Below, piece by piece: positions 52,879-63,216 of a stretch of 64,000 nt of DNA (positions are counted from its first letter, which is position 1; every line of letters starts with the position of its first letter). Position numbers and translations under genes: made by a program. This DNA is from Rana temporaria. Taxonomy: Eukaryota; Chordata; Amphibia; Anura; Ranidae. Location: assembly GCF_905171775.1 (NCBI RefSeq), contig NC_053501.1:11872844-11936843 (forward strand), written 5' to 3'. The notes under the pieces were generated by a model, which was not told the origin of the DNA, did not search any database, and worked only from the letters and a program-made list of their open reading frames with translations.

Positions 52879-53314
52879 AGTGGTTGTTAAGGCTGAAGGT
52901 AAAAAACGTCAATGTGAAGCCCCCCCCCCCCCCCGCAGCCCCCCCTTTATTTAGCTGAGCCCAATCCAACAAAGTGGAAAATATCAGTGGCTCTCCCGGG
53001 TCTCTCCCTCCTCATTGAGACTTAGCAGTGGGAGCCATTGACTCCTGCTGCTATCACTCACAACCAGTAAGGAGGGAGCTGGGAGCTACTGTAGGGCTGA
53101 GCCACGCTCGATGTGTCTTATGGACTGAGGTGGTTCGGGAGCAAGCACACACAAGTGCCTCCATAGCAAGCAGCTTGTGAAGGAGGGAGGAGCCAGGAGC
53201 ACCGAAAAGAAGAGGATTGGGGCTTATCAGTGCAAAACTAGTACACAGTCTGTTTTATATATATATAATTATTATTATTTTTTATATTTTTTAAGCTGAA
53301 CCTTTAGTATCACT
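52879..53314. mobile_element. fam-X TTAA element
   Basis: TTAA at 52,875-52,878 and 53,315-53,318. Ends AGTGGTTGTTAAGGC and CCTTTAGTATCACT. C run at 52,920-52,934. The inside is moderately GC-rich. The TTAA flanks tie it to the fam-H/M group by target preference. Confidence 0.7.
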
Positions 53315-53319
53315 TTAAG

Positions 53320-53658
53320 GAGTTCCTATTATATGACACATGGTTGTTTTGTGTCCATGAGCTGAATGCAAGGAAATCAATCAATTCTCCCATCAAGGCT
53401 AACCAGCAATGGATGAAGGAATCCTCAGTGTCAGCTACTGCATTCAGGAAGAAGCACCCGCGGCTATCTGAATACCCACACATTGACTTATAATTTTATC
53501 CCTGGCTCAGTCAATTTTTAATTTACACATTTTGGCCAGTTGAGCAGACCAATTCATTAGGCCAAAATTCAAACCATGCATGACTAACTTTAATCAATAC
53601 AGCATATTAAACTGCATGATCTGGAGACTGATGATTTCATGAAAACTAAAGTAAGAAC
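53320..53658. other. Gene-free spacer
   Basis: Unique-looking; no repeat or coding signal. Confidence 0.35.
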
Positions 53659-54570
53659 TAAGGGCCAAATCTACAGAAGAGATACTCCGGCGTAAGCCGT
53701 CGTATCTCTGGTTCTAACTTTGGAACTGATCCTCAGAAGCAGTTTTCCTAAGTTAGGCAGAAGATCCGACATCTGTAAGGGACTTACACTGCCGGATCTT
53801 AGGGTGCAGTACCGCATCCGCCACTGGGGGCATTTCGAGTCGAAATGCCTCTTCTAGTATGCAAATTAGCACTTAGGGCGATCCTCAAAGCTTTTGTGCC
53901 TAGTTTTTTCGCCGTAAGTGTTAGTTTGCCTGGTGTAAAACTAGGGCTGCTTTTACAAAGTGTAAAGTTAGTCACACCTTGTAAAGGCCCATTCAAGCGA
54001 CGGCATTTGGTATGCAGTCCCGAGGGAGAACTCCACGGCAATTTGTAAATTCCAAACCGGCATGGGTTCCCCCCCAGGAGCATACCAGGCCCGTAGGTCT
54101 GTTATGGGTTGTAAGGAGACCCCACCTCCGCCGAAAAATTGACGTAGGGGGTCCCCCTACAATCCATACCAGACCCGTATCCAAAGCACGCTACCCGGCC
54201 GGTCAGGAATGGGAGTGGGGACGAGCGAGCGCCCCCCCCCCCCTCCTGAGCCGTGCCAGGCCGCATGCCCTCAACATGGGGGGGTTGGGTGCTCTGGGGC
54301 AGGGGGGCGCACTGCGGGCCCCCCCACCCCAGAGCACCCTGTCCCCATGTTGATGAGGACAGGACCTCTTCCCGACAACCCTTGCCATTGGTTGTCGGGG
54401 TCTGCGGGCGGAGGCTTATCGGAATCTGGGAGTCCCCTTTAATAAGGGGGCCCCCAGATACCGGCCCCCCACCCTAAGTGAATGGATATGGGGTACATCG
54501 TACCCCTATCCATTCACCTGTAGGCAAAAAGTTAGTTAGTAAACACACAACACAAGGCTTTTTAAAATAT

Positions 54571-54981
54571 TTTATTATTCTGCTCCGGATGCCCCCCCTG
54601 TCTTCGTTATTAGCTCAATTACCAGGGGGGGCTTCTTCTTCCGCTCTCCGGGGGTCTTCCACTCTCCGGGGGTCTTCCGCTCTCCGGGGGTCTTCTCCGC
54701 TCTCCGGGGGGGGCTTCTCCGGACTCCGGGGGGCTTCTTCCATCTTCTCCCCTCTTCCGCTCTTGACTCGGCGAACCCTGGTTCTTCTGCAGCTCTCCGG
54801 TGCCTTCTTCTTCAGCGCTGGCTGCCTGCTATGTTTGTGTGTTAGCTCAATTTCTAACAGGCAGCCGGCGCGGTCTTCTGTGACGTCATCTTCTCTTCTG
54901 TTCTTCTCCCCTCTTCCGATGTTGCCTCGTCGCCTGTTGTCGCTGTAATGATGGAAGCGCGCCTTGCATCACATTTATATA
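54571..54981 (-). promoter_or_regulatory. Left-arm TATA to AATAAA cassette (minus strand)
   Basis: On the minus strand TATATAAA (54,974-54,981) precedes AATAAA (54,571-54,576) by about 400 bases, then GCCTTGTGTTGTGTG follows as a GT-rich element. It is the mirror of the right-arm cassette. Transcription is not shown. Confidence 0.35.
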
Positions 54982-55087
54982 GGCATCACCGTCCCATCAT
55001 GCTCCGGTAGGTACCCACGTGGTGGGTGCACGTGGGTAGGCACCCACCACGTGGGTACCTGCCGGAGCATGATGGGACGGTGATGCC

Positions 55088-55478
55088 TATATAAATGTGA
55101 TGCAAGGCGCGCTTCCATCATTACAGCGACAACAGGCGACGAGGCAACATCGGAAGAGGGGAGAAGACCAGAAGAGAAGATGACGCCACAGAAGACCGCG
55201 CCGGCTGCCTGTTTGAAATCGAGCTAACACACAAACATAGCAGGCAGCCAGCGCTGAAGAAGAAGGCACCGGAGAGCTGCAGAAGAACCGGGGTTCGCCG
55301 AGTCAAGAGCGGAAGAGGGGAGAAGATGGAAGAAGCCCCCCGGAGTCCGGAGAAGCCCCCCCCGGAGAGCGGAAGACCCCCGGAGAGTGGAAGACCCCCG
55401 GAGAGCGGAAGAAGAAGCCCCCCCTGGTAATTGAGCTAATAACGAAGACAGGGGGGGCATCCGGAGCAGAATAATAAA
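55088..55478 (+). promoter_or_regulatory. Right-arm TATA to AATAAA cassette (plus strand)
   Basis: TATATAAA at 55,088-55,095 and AATAAA at 55,473-55,478, followed by GCCTTGTGTTGTGTG. The two cassettes face outward from the palindrome centre and would give nearly the same RNA from either strand. Confidence 0.35.
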
Positions 55479-56425
55479 ATATTTTAAAAAGCCTTGTGTT
55501 GTGTGTTTACTAACTAACTTTTTGCCTACAGGTGAATGGATAGGGGTACGATGTACCCCATATCCATTCACTTAGGGTGGGGGGCCGGTATCTGGGGGCC
55601 CCCTTATTAAAGGGGACTCCCAGATTCCGATAAGCCTCCGCCCGCAGACCCCGACAACCAATGGCAAGGGTTGTCGGGAAGAGGTCCTGTCCTCATCAAC
55701 ATGGGGACAGGGTGCTCTGGGGTGGGGGGGCCCGCAGTGCGCCCCCCTGCCCCAGAGCACCCAACCCCCCCATGTTGAGGGCATGCGGCCTGGCACGGCT
55801 CAGGAGGGGGGGGGACGCTCGCTCGTCCCCACTCCCATTCCTGACCGGCCAGGTAGCGTGCTTTGGATACGGGTCTGGTATGGATTGTAGGGGGACCCCC
55901 TACGTCGATTTTGCGGCGGAGGGGGGTCTCCTTACAACCCATAACAGACCTAAGGGCCTGGTATGCTCCTGGGGGGGGAACCCATGCCGTTTTTTTCATT
56001 GAAAATTGGCATGGAGTTCTCCCTCTCAGGAATGCATGCCAAGCGACGCTGTCATTTTTTTTTATAATTATTTGTTTTCCCGGCGCGTCTTTTTTTCACC
56101 CGTCGCAACTTTAGTGTCCCGTCGCAATCCACAAAGCCGCCCGGCGTCAATTACGTTCGCGCGATGCACGTCGGGAAAATGACGTCACACGCATGCGCAG
56201 TACGGCCGGCGCGGGAGCGCGCCTCATTTAAATTGTAAACGCCCCCCGGAGAGGAGGAACGCCTTACGACGGCGGCACTTAACTTACACGGCTTGAAATT
56301 TTTACGTAAGTGCTTTGTGGATCAGGCACTTAGGTAAAAACTTTAAGTCAGTGTAACTTAACTGCTGAAAGTTAAGTTACGCCGCCTGGCTGAGGATTTG
56401 GCCCTAAAGAAATAATAATAACAGT

Positions 56426-57113
56426 GGGCCAGATTCACAAATGAGATACAACGGCGTTTCTCCTGATACGCCGTCGTATCTTTGTTTCTATCTATGCTAC
56501 TGATTTATAGAATCAGTCGCATAGATAGCCAGAAGATCCGACAGGTGTAATTGTTTTACACTGTCGGATCTTAGGATGCAGTACCGCGGCCGCCGCTGGG
56601 GGGAGTTTGCGTCTTAAACCAGCGTCGGGTATGCAAATTTGGACTTACGGCGGATCCACAACGGTTTTTCGCGTTCGCTACGTCGCCGCTAGTCAAGTTT
56701 TCCGTCGCAAAGTTACACTTTTTTTTTGGTGCCTTAACTTTAGTTAGCAAGTGTATTGCTGTCTAAAGTATGGCCGTCGTTCCCGCGTCGAAATGTAAAA
56801 ATCAACGTCGTTTACGTAAGCCGTCCGGGAATACGGAAGTACGCTACGCGCGTTGCCGTTCAAAAAAATGACGTCACGGCGCACAAAGCACGACAGGTAT
56901 TGCGAAGCTGAGCATGCGCAGTAGGTCCGGCGCGGGAGCGCGCCTAATTTAAATAGCACACGCCCATTTGAATTGGCCTGCCCTGCGCCGGAGGCTGCCA
57001 GCGTAGTTTTCATCGCAAGTGCTTTGTGAATCAGGCACTTGCGATGAAAACTTGCGGCGGTGTAACTTATCTACGATACGTTACGCTGCCGCTCACCTAC
57101 GTGAATCTGGCCC
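56426..57113 (+). mobile_element. fam-A MITE copy 11
   Basis: AGT at 56,423-56,425 and 57,114-57,116 around GGGCCAGATTCACAAATG and ACGTGAATCTGGCCC. Only about 20 bases separate it from copy 10. The CTCF-like box is altered to CCGCTGGGGGGAG. Confidence 0.92.
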
Positions 57114-57116
57114 AGT

Positions 57117-57413
57117 GTTACTATTTGGTACTAAATAAAAAAAATGAGGAGATGTAGAAAAATACATTAATATTAGAACAGCAAAATGAGGTTCATTTGA
57201 AAAATGTCATGTGTCATGTCTTGTAAGATAACAATAGTAAGAAGGCAATTGTTGTTCCTATATGAGTAAAAACATTAAAAATGTTAAATAAATAACTATA
57301 ATAATAATAATAGTCATAAGAAGAAGAAGCAGAAGAATATAATCAAACAAATTATAATATTATAAATAATAATAATAATCTAAATCATAAAAACAATAAT
57401 AATAACAATAATA

Positions 57414-57459
<46 letters not shown>

Positions 57460-57905
57460 AAATGTTATTCCTTAAATTCAATAAACCTTTTTTTTTTTAA
57501 TCACATTTTATCCTTTCTAATCTTGAAAATAATGAGTACATTTCAGTGCCTGTTACATAATCATTATTTTTCTGCCTTCCAAGCTTAATAAGATGATATA
57601 TGGTTAGGAGAATTTCATTAAATTAAATTAAATTACTGAGTTTTTCTCCAAAATGGTTTTTCAATATTCAATTAGAACAATCCTGTTTATTGTGTTCTAA
57701 TATAAACATGAAATTTTAGAAGTAGTTTGGCTTATTGTGATCTTACTTAGGAATTGCTATTATTTTTGATTTAGTGTTATTAAATCCTCAGTAGATTCAG
57801 GAAAAATAACATTTATTACCAGAGTAGTACAGAATATGGGGACCAAGCCTGGAAATAATTGTAATATTTAATGCGTGCGTGTGTTTTTTTTTTTTTTTAT
57901 CAGTA
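57117..57905. other. Gene-free AT-rich sequence with (AAT)n
   Basis: An AAT microsatellite runs from about 57,409 to 57,458. From 57,490 to 57,860 the DNA is AT-rich but complex, without repeat boxes, and could include conserved non-coding sequence. No gene. Confidence 0.4.
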
Positions 57906-57912
57906 CTTCTTA

Positions 57913-58414
57913 GGCCCCATACTCACGACCAAACATGTCTGCTGAAACTGGTCCGCGGGCCAGTTTCAGCAGACATGTTTGGTCATGTGTGGGCGCGAGC
58001 GGGCCGAATTCCAGCAAACATTTGCCCGCCGGGCCTTTTCCCAGCGGACAAATATTCCTGGACTTGTTTTAAAACAGTCCGCTGGAATCCTGCCCGCTCG
58101 GACATGTACGGTCGTCAGTACAGACCTACCGTACATGTCCAGGCGCCCGCCGTCCCTCGCATGCGTCGAATGACTTCGACGCATGCGTGGAAGCATTTTA
58201 AAGGCGGGCCGCCCACGTCGCCGCGTCATTGTCGCGGCGACACCGCGTCATCGGCGCGGCGACACCGCGGACACGCCCCGCGTATTGTTTACGCGCGGAC
58301 TTCTGTACGATGGTGTGTACAACCATCGTACAGAAGCCCTCTGGCAGACATGTACGGTGAAAACGGTCCGACGGACCGCTTTCACCGTACATGTTTGTCC
58401 GTGTGTACCCGGCC
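57913..58414. mobile_element. fam-S MITE with five perfect hairpins
   Basis: TTA at 57,910-57,912 and 58,415-58,417, outer ends GGCCCCATACTCACG and CGTGTGTACCCGGCC. Perfect hairpins lie at 57,928-57,983 (24-bp arms), 58,100-58,140 (13), 58,158-58,187 (13), 58,300-58,336 (15) and 58,348-58,394 (15). GTCGCCGCGTCATTG / GGCGACACCGCGTCATC is a tandem CG-rich block. Non-coding and grouped with fam-B by its ends. Confidence 0.88.
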
Positions 58415-58417
58415 TTA

Positions 58418-58800
58418 GTGGGATTTTCAATGTTTAAACCCCCTTGATATTGCATATATTTATATAAAATATTTTAAATATGGACTTTATCTACTGTCTG
58501 TCCATTCTTCTGAATGTCTGCTGTCAGAAAATCAAATATAGGATAAGCCATCTACATATAAATAAATATGTTTTTTTCATTGAATTGCATTGACACTCTT
58601 TCTATTCTTGTATTCTTCATCCTTTGTGAAAGAGATGCAGCAAAATTACAGTCATCTTAATGTAACCTTGTAAAGAAAACACATTACATATATGACAACT
58701 CAAATTCCCCTAGATGATCTATATGGAAGGTAAACTCTACTGTAACTTTATGTAGCTTGATTTTAATAATCACATAAACATTTTAAATTTTATTTTTATT
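58418..58800. other. Gene-free AT-rich spacer
   Basis: No repeat or coding signal. Confidence 0.3.
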
Positions 58801-58801
58801 T

Positions 58802-59476
58802 TATACGCTACGCCGCCGTAACTTACTTTTTTTGGTTTGAATCCTGGAAGAATTCACGCCGTAAGTTACGGCGGCGAAGTGTATCTCTCGCGGCGTAACG
58901 GCGCCTAATTCAAATCGGTGAGTAGGGGGCGTGTTTCATTTAAATGAAGCGCGTCCCCGCGCCGAAAGAACTGCGCATGCGCTGTCCCTAAATTTCCCAC
59001 CGTGCATTGCGCTAAATGACGTCGCAAGGACGGCATTGTTTTGACGTGGACGTAAATTACGTCCAGCCCGATTCACAGACGACTTACGCAAACAATTATT
59101 TTTTTAAATGATACGCGGAAAAGACGCCCATACTTAACATTGAGTGCGCCACCAAACAGCAGCTTTAACTATACGCCAAAAAAAGCCGACTAGAGACGAC
59201 GTAAAAGAATGCGACGGCCGTTCGTACGTTCGTGGATCGTCGGAAATAGCTAATTTACATACTCGACGCAGAAAACGAGGGGAACGCCACCCAGCGGACG
59301 CCGAAGAATTGCATCTTAGATCCAAAGGCGTACGAAGACGTACGCCTGTCGGATCTAACCCAGATGCCGTTGTATCTTGTTTTGAGGATTCAAAACAAAG
59401 ATACGACGCGGGAAATTAGAAAGTACGCCGGCGTATCAGTAGATACGCCGGCGTAATCGCTTTGTGGATCTGCCCC
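58802..59476 (-). mobile_element. fam-A MITE copy 12, left end truncated
   Basis: Starts inside the family at TACGCTACGCCGCCG and ends TTGTGGATCTGCCCC. It is closest to copy 3 in reverse orientation, sharing AATCCTGGAAGAATT, TACTCGACGC and GATCCAAAGGCGTACG. It supplies the uninterrupted version of the site that fam-K entered in copy 3. Confidence 0.82.
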
Positions 59477-59479
59477 ATA

Positions 59480-59889
59480 ATCTATACATCATGAAATATG
59501 TATAATTTTTTTTAATTGCTTCCACTGGTTTTGGCAATTATTTCTTTTTTTGATTTAGCATATTTTCTTATCCCAAGGTGAGTTTTTTCTTATATTATGT
59601 AAAGCGATATAAAAAAATGTAATATATGGCAGCTTACCAATTAACAAATACCAGCACATAAAAAGTTACAGAGAGAAATATATATACTGTATAGATATAT
59701 ATTTCAGTAAATAAGCCACAGAGCAGACCAAGCCTTCCCATAGGCTATATATAGAAATATTTGTTTATTATGTAATCTTAGTACCTTCTGGTTTTGTATT
59801 ATATTTTAAGTGAAGCAATCCCTCCTTTTATATATTGAATGGTAAATTATAGAAGAAAACAAATATTTATTATTTACAATTTTATATAT

Positions 59890-59890
<1 letters not shown>
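59480..59890. other. Gene-free AT-rich spacer
   Basis: Short TA-rich palindromes near 59,680-59,700; otherwise nothing recognised. Confidence 0.3.
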
Positions 59891-59939
<49 letters not shown>

Positions 59940-59947
59940 ATATATAG

Positions 59948-60025
<78 letters not shown>

Positions 60026-60120
60026 TGATAGATAGATATATATAGAGATATCTATATAGAGATATATCTATATAGAGATATATATATATAGATAGATATC
60101 TATATATATTTATATATATA
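59891..60120. repeat. Compound microsatellite (GA)n, (ATCT)n and TA-rich foldback
   Basis: GA units run 59,893-59,936, ATCT units about 59,946-60,025, then GATA-containing sequence complementary to the ATCT run, so a hairpin can form. Confidence 0.93.
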
Positions 60121-60171
60121 TGTGTATTATTATATAAAAAATAGTAAATAATAAATATTTGTTTTCAGCTA

Positions 60172-61682
60172 CCGTATTTGCCGGCATATAAGACATCCTT
60201 TTATACTTTGGCTAAAAAATCGGGGGTCGTCTTATACACCCGTCGTTCGATGTTTTAAAAGACGCGTCTCCTCCTCGTGTTGTTCTGTGATAGGCTCAGC
60301 GATCCACCTATCACGGAGGTCGTCTCAACCTCAGCCTCGGATGAGAGGACGTCCGTGATAGGCGGAACACTGAACACAGGCTCTGCTGGGAAACTGAGTG
60401 TTCCGCCTATCACTGAACAGCACAAGGAAGAGGCGCGGCTTTTAAAAAATGGACAAATGGAAAAAATGGGGGATAAACTGCGCTAATGGTATATAAGTGA
60501 TAAACAAATATTGAGATAAAAGGGGATAAGCTGCGACACAAAAACAGGTGATAATCATGTGACAAAATGTAAAAAATAATAATAAAGTCGCGCTTATTTT
60601 AAAAAACTGGACGCCCGCAGTCTGACTCACTAAAGTAATGAAGATCAGCGATGTGAGGTGAGGCAATGGCACGGTGAGGAAATGGCACAGTGAGGTGAGG
60701 CAATGGCACAGTGAGGTGAGGCAATGGCACAGTGAGGTGAGGCAATGGCACAGTGAGGTGAGGCAATGGCACAGTGAGATGAGGCAATGGCACGGTGAGG
60801 TGAGGCAATGGCACGGTGTGGTGAGGCAATGGGACAGTGTGGTGAGGCAATGGCACAGTGTGGTGAGGCAATGGCACAGTGAGGTGAGGCAATGGCACAG
60901 TGAGGTAAGGCAATGGCACAGTGTGGTGAGGCAATGGCACAGTGAGGTGAGGCAATGGCACAGTGAGGTGAGGCAATGGCACAGTGAGGTGAGGCAATGG
61001 TAGAGTGAGGTGAGGCAATGGCACAGTGTGATGAGGCAATGGCACAGTGAGGTGAGGCAATGGCACAGTAAGGTGAGGCAATGGCACAGTGTGGTGAGGC
61101 AATGGCACAGTGAGGTGAGGCAATGGCACAGTGAGGTGAGGCAATGGCACAGTGAGGTGAGGCAATGGTAGAGTGAGGTGAGGTAATGGCACAGTGTGAT
61201 GAGGCAATGGCACAGTGTGATGAGGCAATGGCACAGTGAGGTGAGGCAATGGCACAGTGAGGTGAGGCAATGGCACAGTGAGGTGAGGCAATGGCAAAGT
61301 GAGATGAGGCAATGGCACGGTGAGGTGAGGCAATGGCACGGTGTGGTGAGGCAATGGGACAGTGTGGTGAGGCAATGGCACAGTGTGGTGAGGCAATGGC
61401 ACAGTGAGGTGAGGCAATGGCACAGTGAGGTAAGGCAATGGCACAGTGTGGTGAGGCAATGGCACAGTGAGGTGAGGCAATGGCACAGTGAGGTGAGGCA
61501 ATGGTAGAGTGAGGTGAGGTAATGGCACAGTGTGATGAGGCAATGGCACAGTGAAGTGAGGCAATGGCACAGTGAGGTGAGGCAATGGCACAGTGAGGGG
61601 TCATCTTATACGACGAGTATATCCCAAAACCAACATTTTAGCAGGAAAATTAGGGGGTCGTCTTATACGCCAGGAAATACGG
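60172..61682. mobile_element. fam-Y element with CCGTATTT ends, TA flanks and internal minisatellite
   Basis: TA at 60,170-60,171 and 61,683-61,684 bounds CCGTATTTGCCGGCATATAA and CGCCAGGAAATACGG. Inner arms GGGGGTCGTCTTATAC occur on both sides. The ends match fam-I at 23,638 in style. Most of the inside is a 21-bp minisatellite. No transposase. Confidence 0.8.
60657..61597 (+). repeat. 21-bp minisatellite, about 45 copies
   Basis: Units are built from GAGGTGAGGCAATGGCACA. Because 21 is divisible by three, frames of more than 300 residues stay open on the minus strand (heptads such as PLPHLTV or IASPHCA). Variant markers such as AATGGGACAGTG at 60,829 and 61,354 lie 525 bases (25 units) apart, revealing a higher-order duplication. 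Confidence 0.95.
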
Positions 61683-61685
61683 TAT

Positions 61686-62085
61686 AATTTACCATGGGTT
61701 TGCATATATACATGTCAGAACATAATAATATAGCTGGGTTTAAGATAATGTAGATAATGTGTTTGATGTATAAACATAAAAAAAAGGGCAGTTCTCATAG
61801 GAAATATATCAGGATCCTGTATTATAATAATAATATCTCAATCAAAAGCACCAATCTAATTCTTGTGACCACAAACTAACAAATCCTGGGTAGACACCAC
61901 ACACCAAGAGCAGCTTTGGGTACTAATGCATTTTGCCCTGCCCTCCGAGCTAAGTCATGGATGAAACGCGTTGATCCTGCACACCCGCTTTTCATTGCAT
62001 TTGGACTGAAGCAAACAATATGTGTTACAACGCACAGTTACATCTCTTTAAACTATCCATTTATATACTATATATGAATCCACAT
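61686..62085. other. Gene-free stretch with a hammerhead-like scar
   Basis: GATGAAACGCGTTGATCC at about 61,968 resembles the GAAAC-GCGT-U segment of the ribozyme motifs at 33.6 kb, but the upstream CUGANGA box is not recognisable. Possibly a decayed Penelope-like fragment. No gene. Confidence 0.35.
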
Positions 62086-62086
62086 G

Positions 62087-62311
62087 AGGCTTCTTTCGGA
62101 AACTGGTGACGCGCATTATGCGCCGGGGGAAGCTTTTGTCATACGTCAATCACTTAGTCTCTGAATAGGAACGCACACTCGCGCGGGAATTACTGCCCGG
62201 AATTACATACCTATACTACGGTATGTAAACCAAAAAAAAACAGCATACTGTACATGTCGGCAGTATGCTGGATTGAATGGTATATACGTGTTTTTAGGGT
62301 GAACCTCCGCT
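62087..62311. mobile_element. fam-M palindromic element, right half only
   Basis: GGAAACTGGTGACGCGC, GTCAATCACTTAGTCTCTG, CAGCATACTGTACATGTCGG and GGGTGAACCTCCGCT before TTAA match the right arm of the copy at 31,077. The left arm is absent. Confidence 0.75.
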
Positions 62312-62315
62312 TTAA

Positions 62316-62544
62316 AGTCCCATTTGTTTTAATTTCCCTCCCCTGGTGGGGGGTAAGGGGGAGGGGGGATTGAATATGTTTTTTCTATGCATTCTTTATA
62401 GGGATGGTTCTTTTATTAGCTCATTCTACTTCATACACATTAGCCTTTCATGTTTCTATCACTTAACCCTGAAGTCAATGTGGAACGGCTCAGGGGGCGT
62501 GGCTTATTGGTAGGAGCCAGGGCTGAGGCTGCTTTTTTACCTCC
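62316..62544. other. Short gene-free spacer
   Basis: Contains a G-rich run (GGTGGGGGGTAAGGGGGAGG) at about 62,344. Nothing else recognised. Confidence 0.3.
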
Positions 62545-62547
62545 TAA

Positions 62548-63213
62548 TAGGTAGATTCAGAAAGAGTTAGGCCGGCTTATCTACAGATAAGCCGACCTAA
62601 CTCTGAATCTGCACCGACCTATGTTTAAGTGTATTCTCTAACAGAGATACACTTAAACATATCTAAGATAGGACGGCTTGCGCCGTCCTATCTTAGATTG
62701 CAATGTTTTGGCTGACCGCTAGGTGGTGCTTCCATTGCGGCCGGCGTAGATTATGTAAATGAGCTTGTACGCCGATTCACGAACGTACGCGCTCATGGAA
62801 TAACAATGTTAAAGTATGGCCACCGCTCCCGCCGCGAGGTTCAAATTTTTTACGTTGTTTGCGCAAATCGTCTGCGAATCGGGAGTTACGTCGTTTACGT
62901 ACACGCCAAAATCAATAGGCCCGTACGGCGTACTTAGCCACGCTGCGCACTGGAAAATGTAGGCGCCCGGCGCATGCGCAGTAGCAAAAAGGGCAAAAAA
63001 CGTGAGGTCAAGCCTCATTTCCATACAACACGCCCCCCTCCAACCAATTTGAATTAGGCGCCCTTACGCCCGCTCGTTTGAGGCTACACCGCCGTAGATT
63101 AGCAGGTAAGTAGATTGAAAATCACTACTAACCTAGCTAATTTACGGCGGTGTAGCCTAAACAGGCTAGGCTACGCCGCCCTAAATTTAATCCAATCTCT
63201 CTGAATCTACCTA
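62548..63213 (+). mobile_element. fam-A MITE copy 13, divergent ends
   Basis: TAA at 62,545-62,547 and 63,214-63,216 around TAGGTAGATTCAGAAAG and CTCTGAATCTACCTA. The ends differ from GGGCCAGATTCA at several bases but remain perfectly paired with each other, as expected of a subfamily. Confidence 0.9.
62716..62730 (+). promoter_or_regulatory. CTCF-like core motif in fam-A copy 13
   Basis: CCGCTAGGTGGTGCT, with T for C at position 12 and G for A at position 3. Confidence 0.35.
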
Positions 63214-63216
63214 TAA

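Larger units (their letters stand above)
54001..56045. mobile_element. fam-T foldback element with two near-identical 1-kb arms
   Basis: The left arm (about 54,001-55,029) and right arm (55,040-56,045) are inverted copies separated by only 10 bases. Outer landmarks are GGGAGAACTCCA and GCATGGGTTCCCCCCCAGG; inner are GTACCCACGTGGTGGGTGC and its complement. The arms differ by few substitutions and by one missing GCTCTCCGGGGG-type unit on the right. The same 70- to 115-residue open frames therefore appear on both strands; they are repeat-derived and have no known domain. The exact outer ends are uncertain. Confidence 0.88.
53662..56404 (+). mobile_element. fam-A MITE copy 10, split by a 2-kb foldback element
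   Basis: TAA at 53,659-53,661 and 56,405-56,407 bounds GGGCCAAATCTACAG and GCTGAGGATTTGGCCC. The outer parts carry fam-A boxes (GCCGGATCTTAGGGTGCAGTAC, CGCATGCGCAGTAC). The middle, about 54,001-56,045, is fam-T. Confidence 0.85.

Noticed and set aside
54478..55571. Repeated frames of 115-156 residues on both strands of the palindrome
   Set aside because: Identical frames in inverted arms, rich in LRGSS repeats from the GGGGGTCTTCC units. No domain, and mobile-element context.
53992..56046. CAAGCGAC as an 8-bp target duplication for the large palindrome
   Set aside because: The right-hand CAAGCGAC can also be explained as the inverted continuation of the arm (GTCGCTTG), so the true duplication cannot be decided by eye.
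60599..61604. Open frames of 319-330 residues on the minus strand (PLPHLTV- and IASPHCA-type heptads)
   Set aside because: They are translations of the 21-bp minisatellite in two frames. There is no splice, promoter or domain support.
61955..61990. Fourth hammerhead ribozyme
   Set aside because: Only the GAAACGCGTT portion is recognisable; no CUGANGA box or stem II could be paired with confidence.
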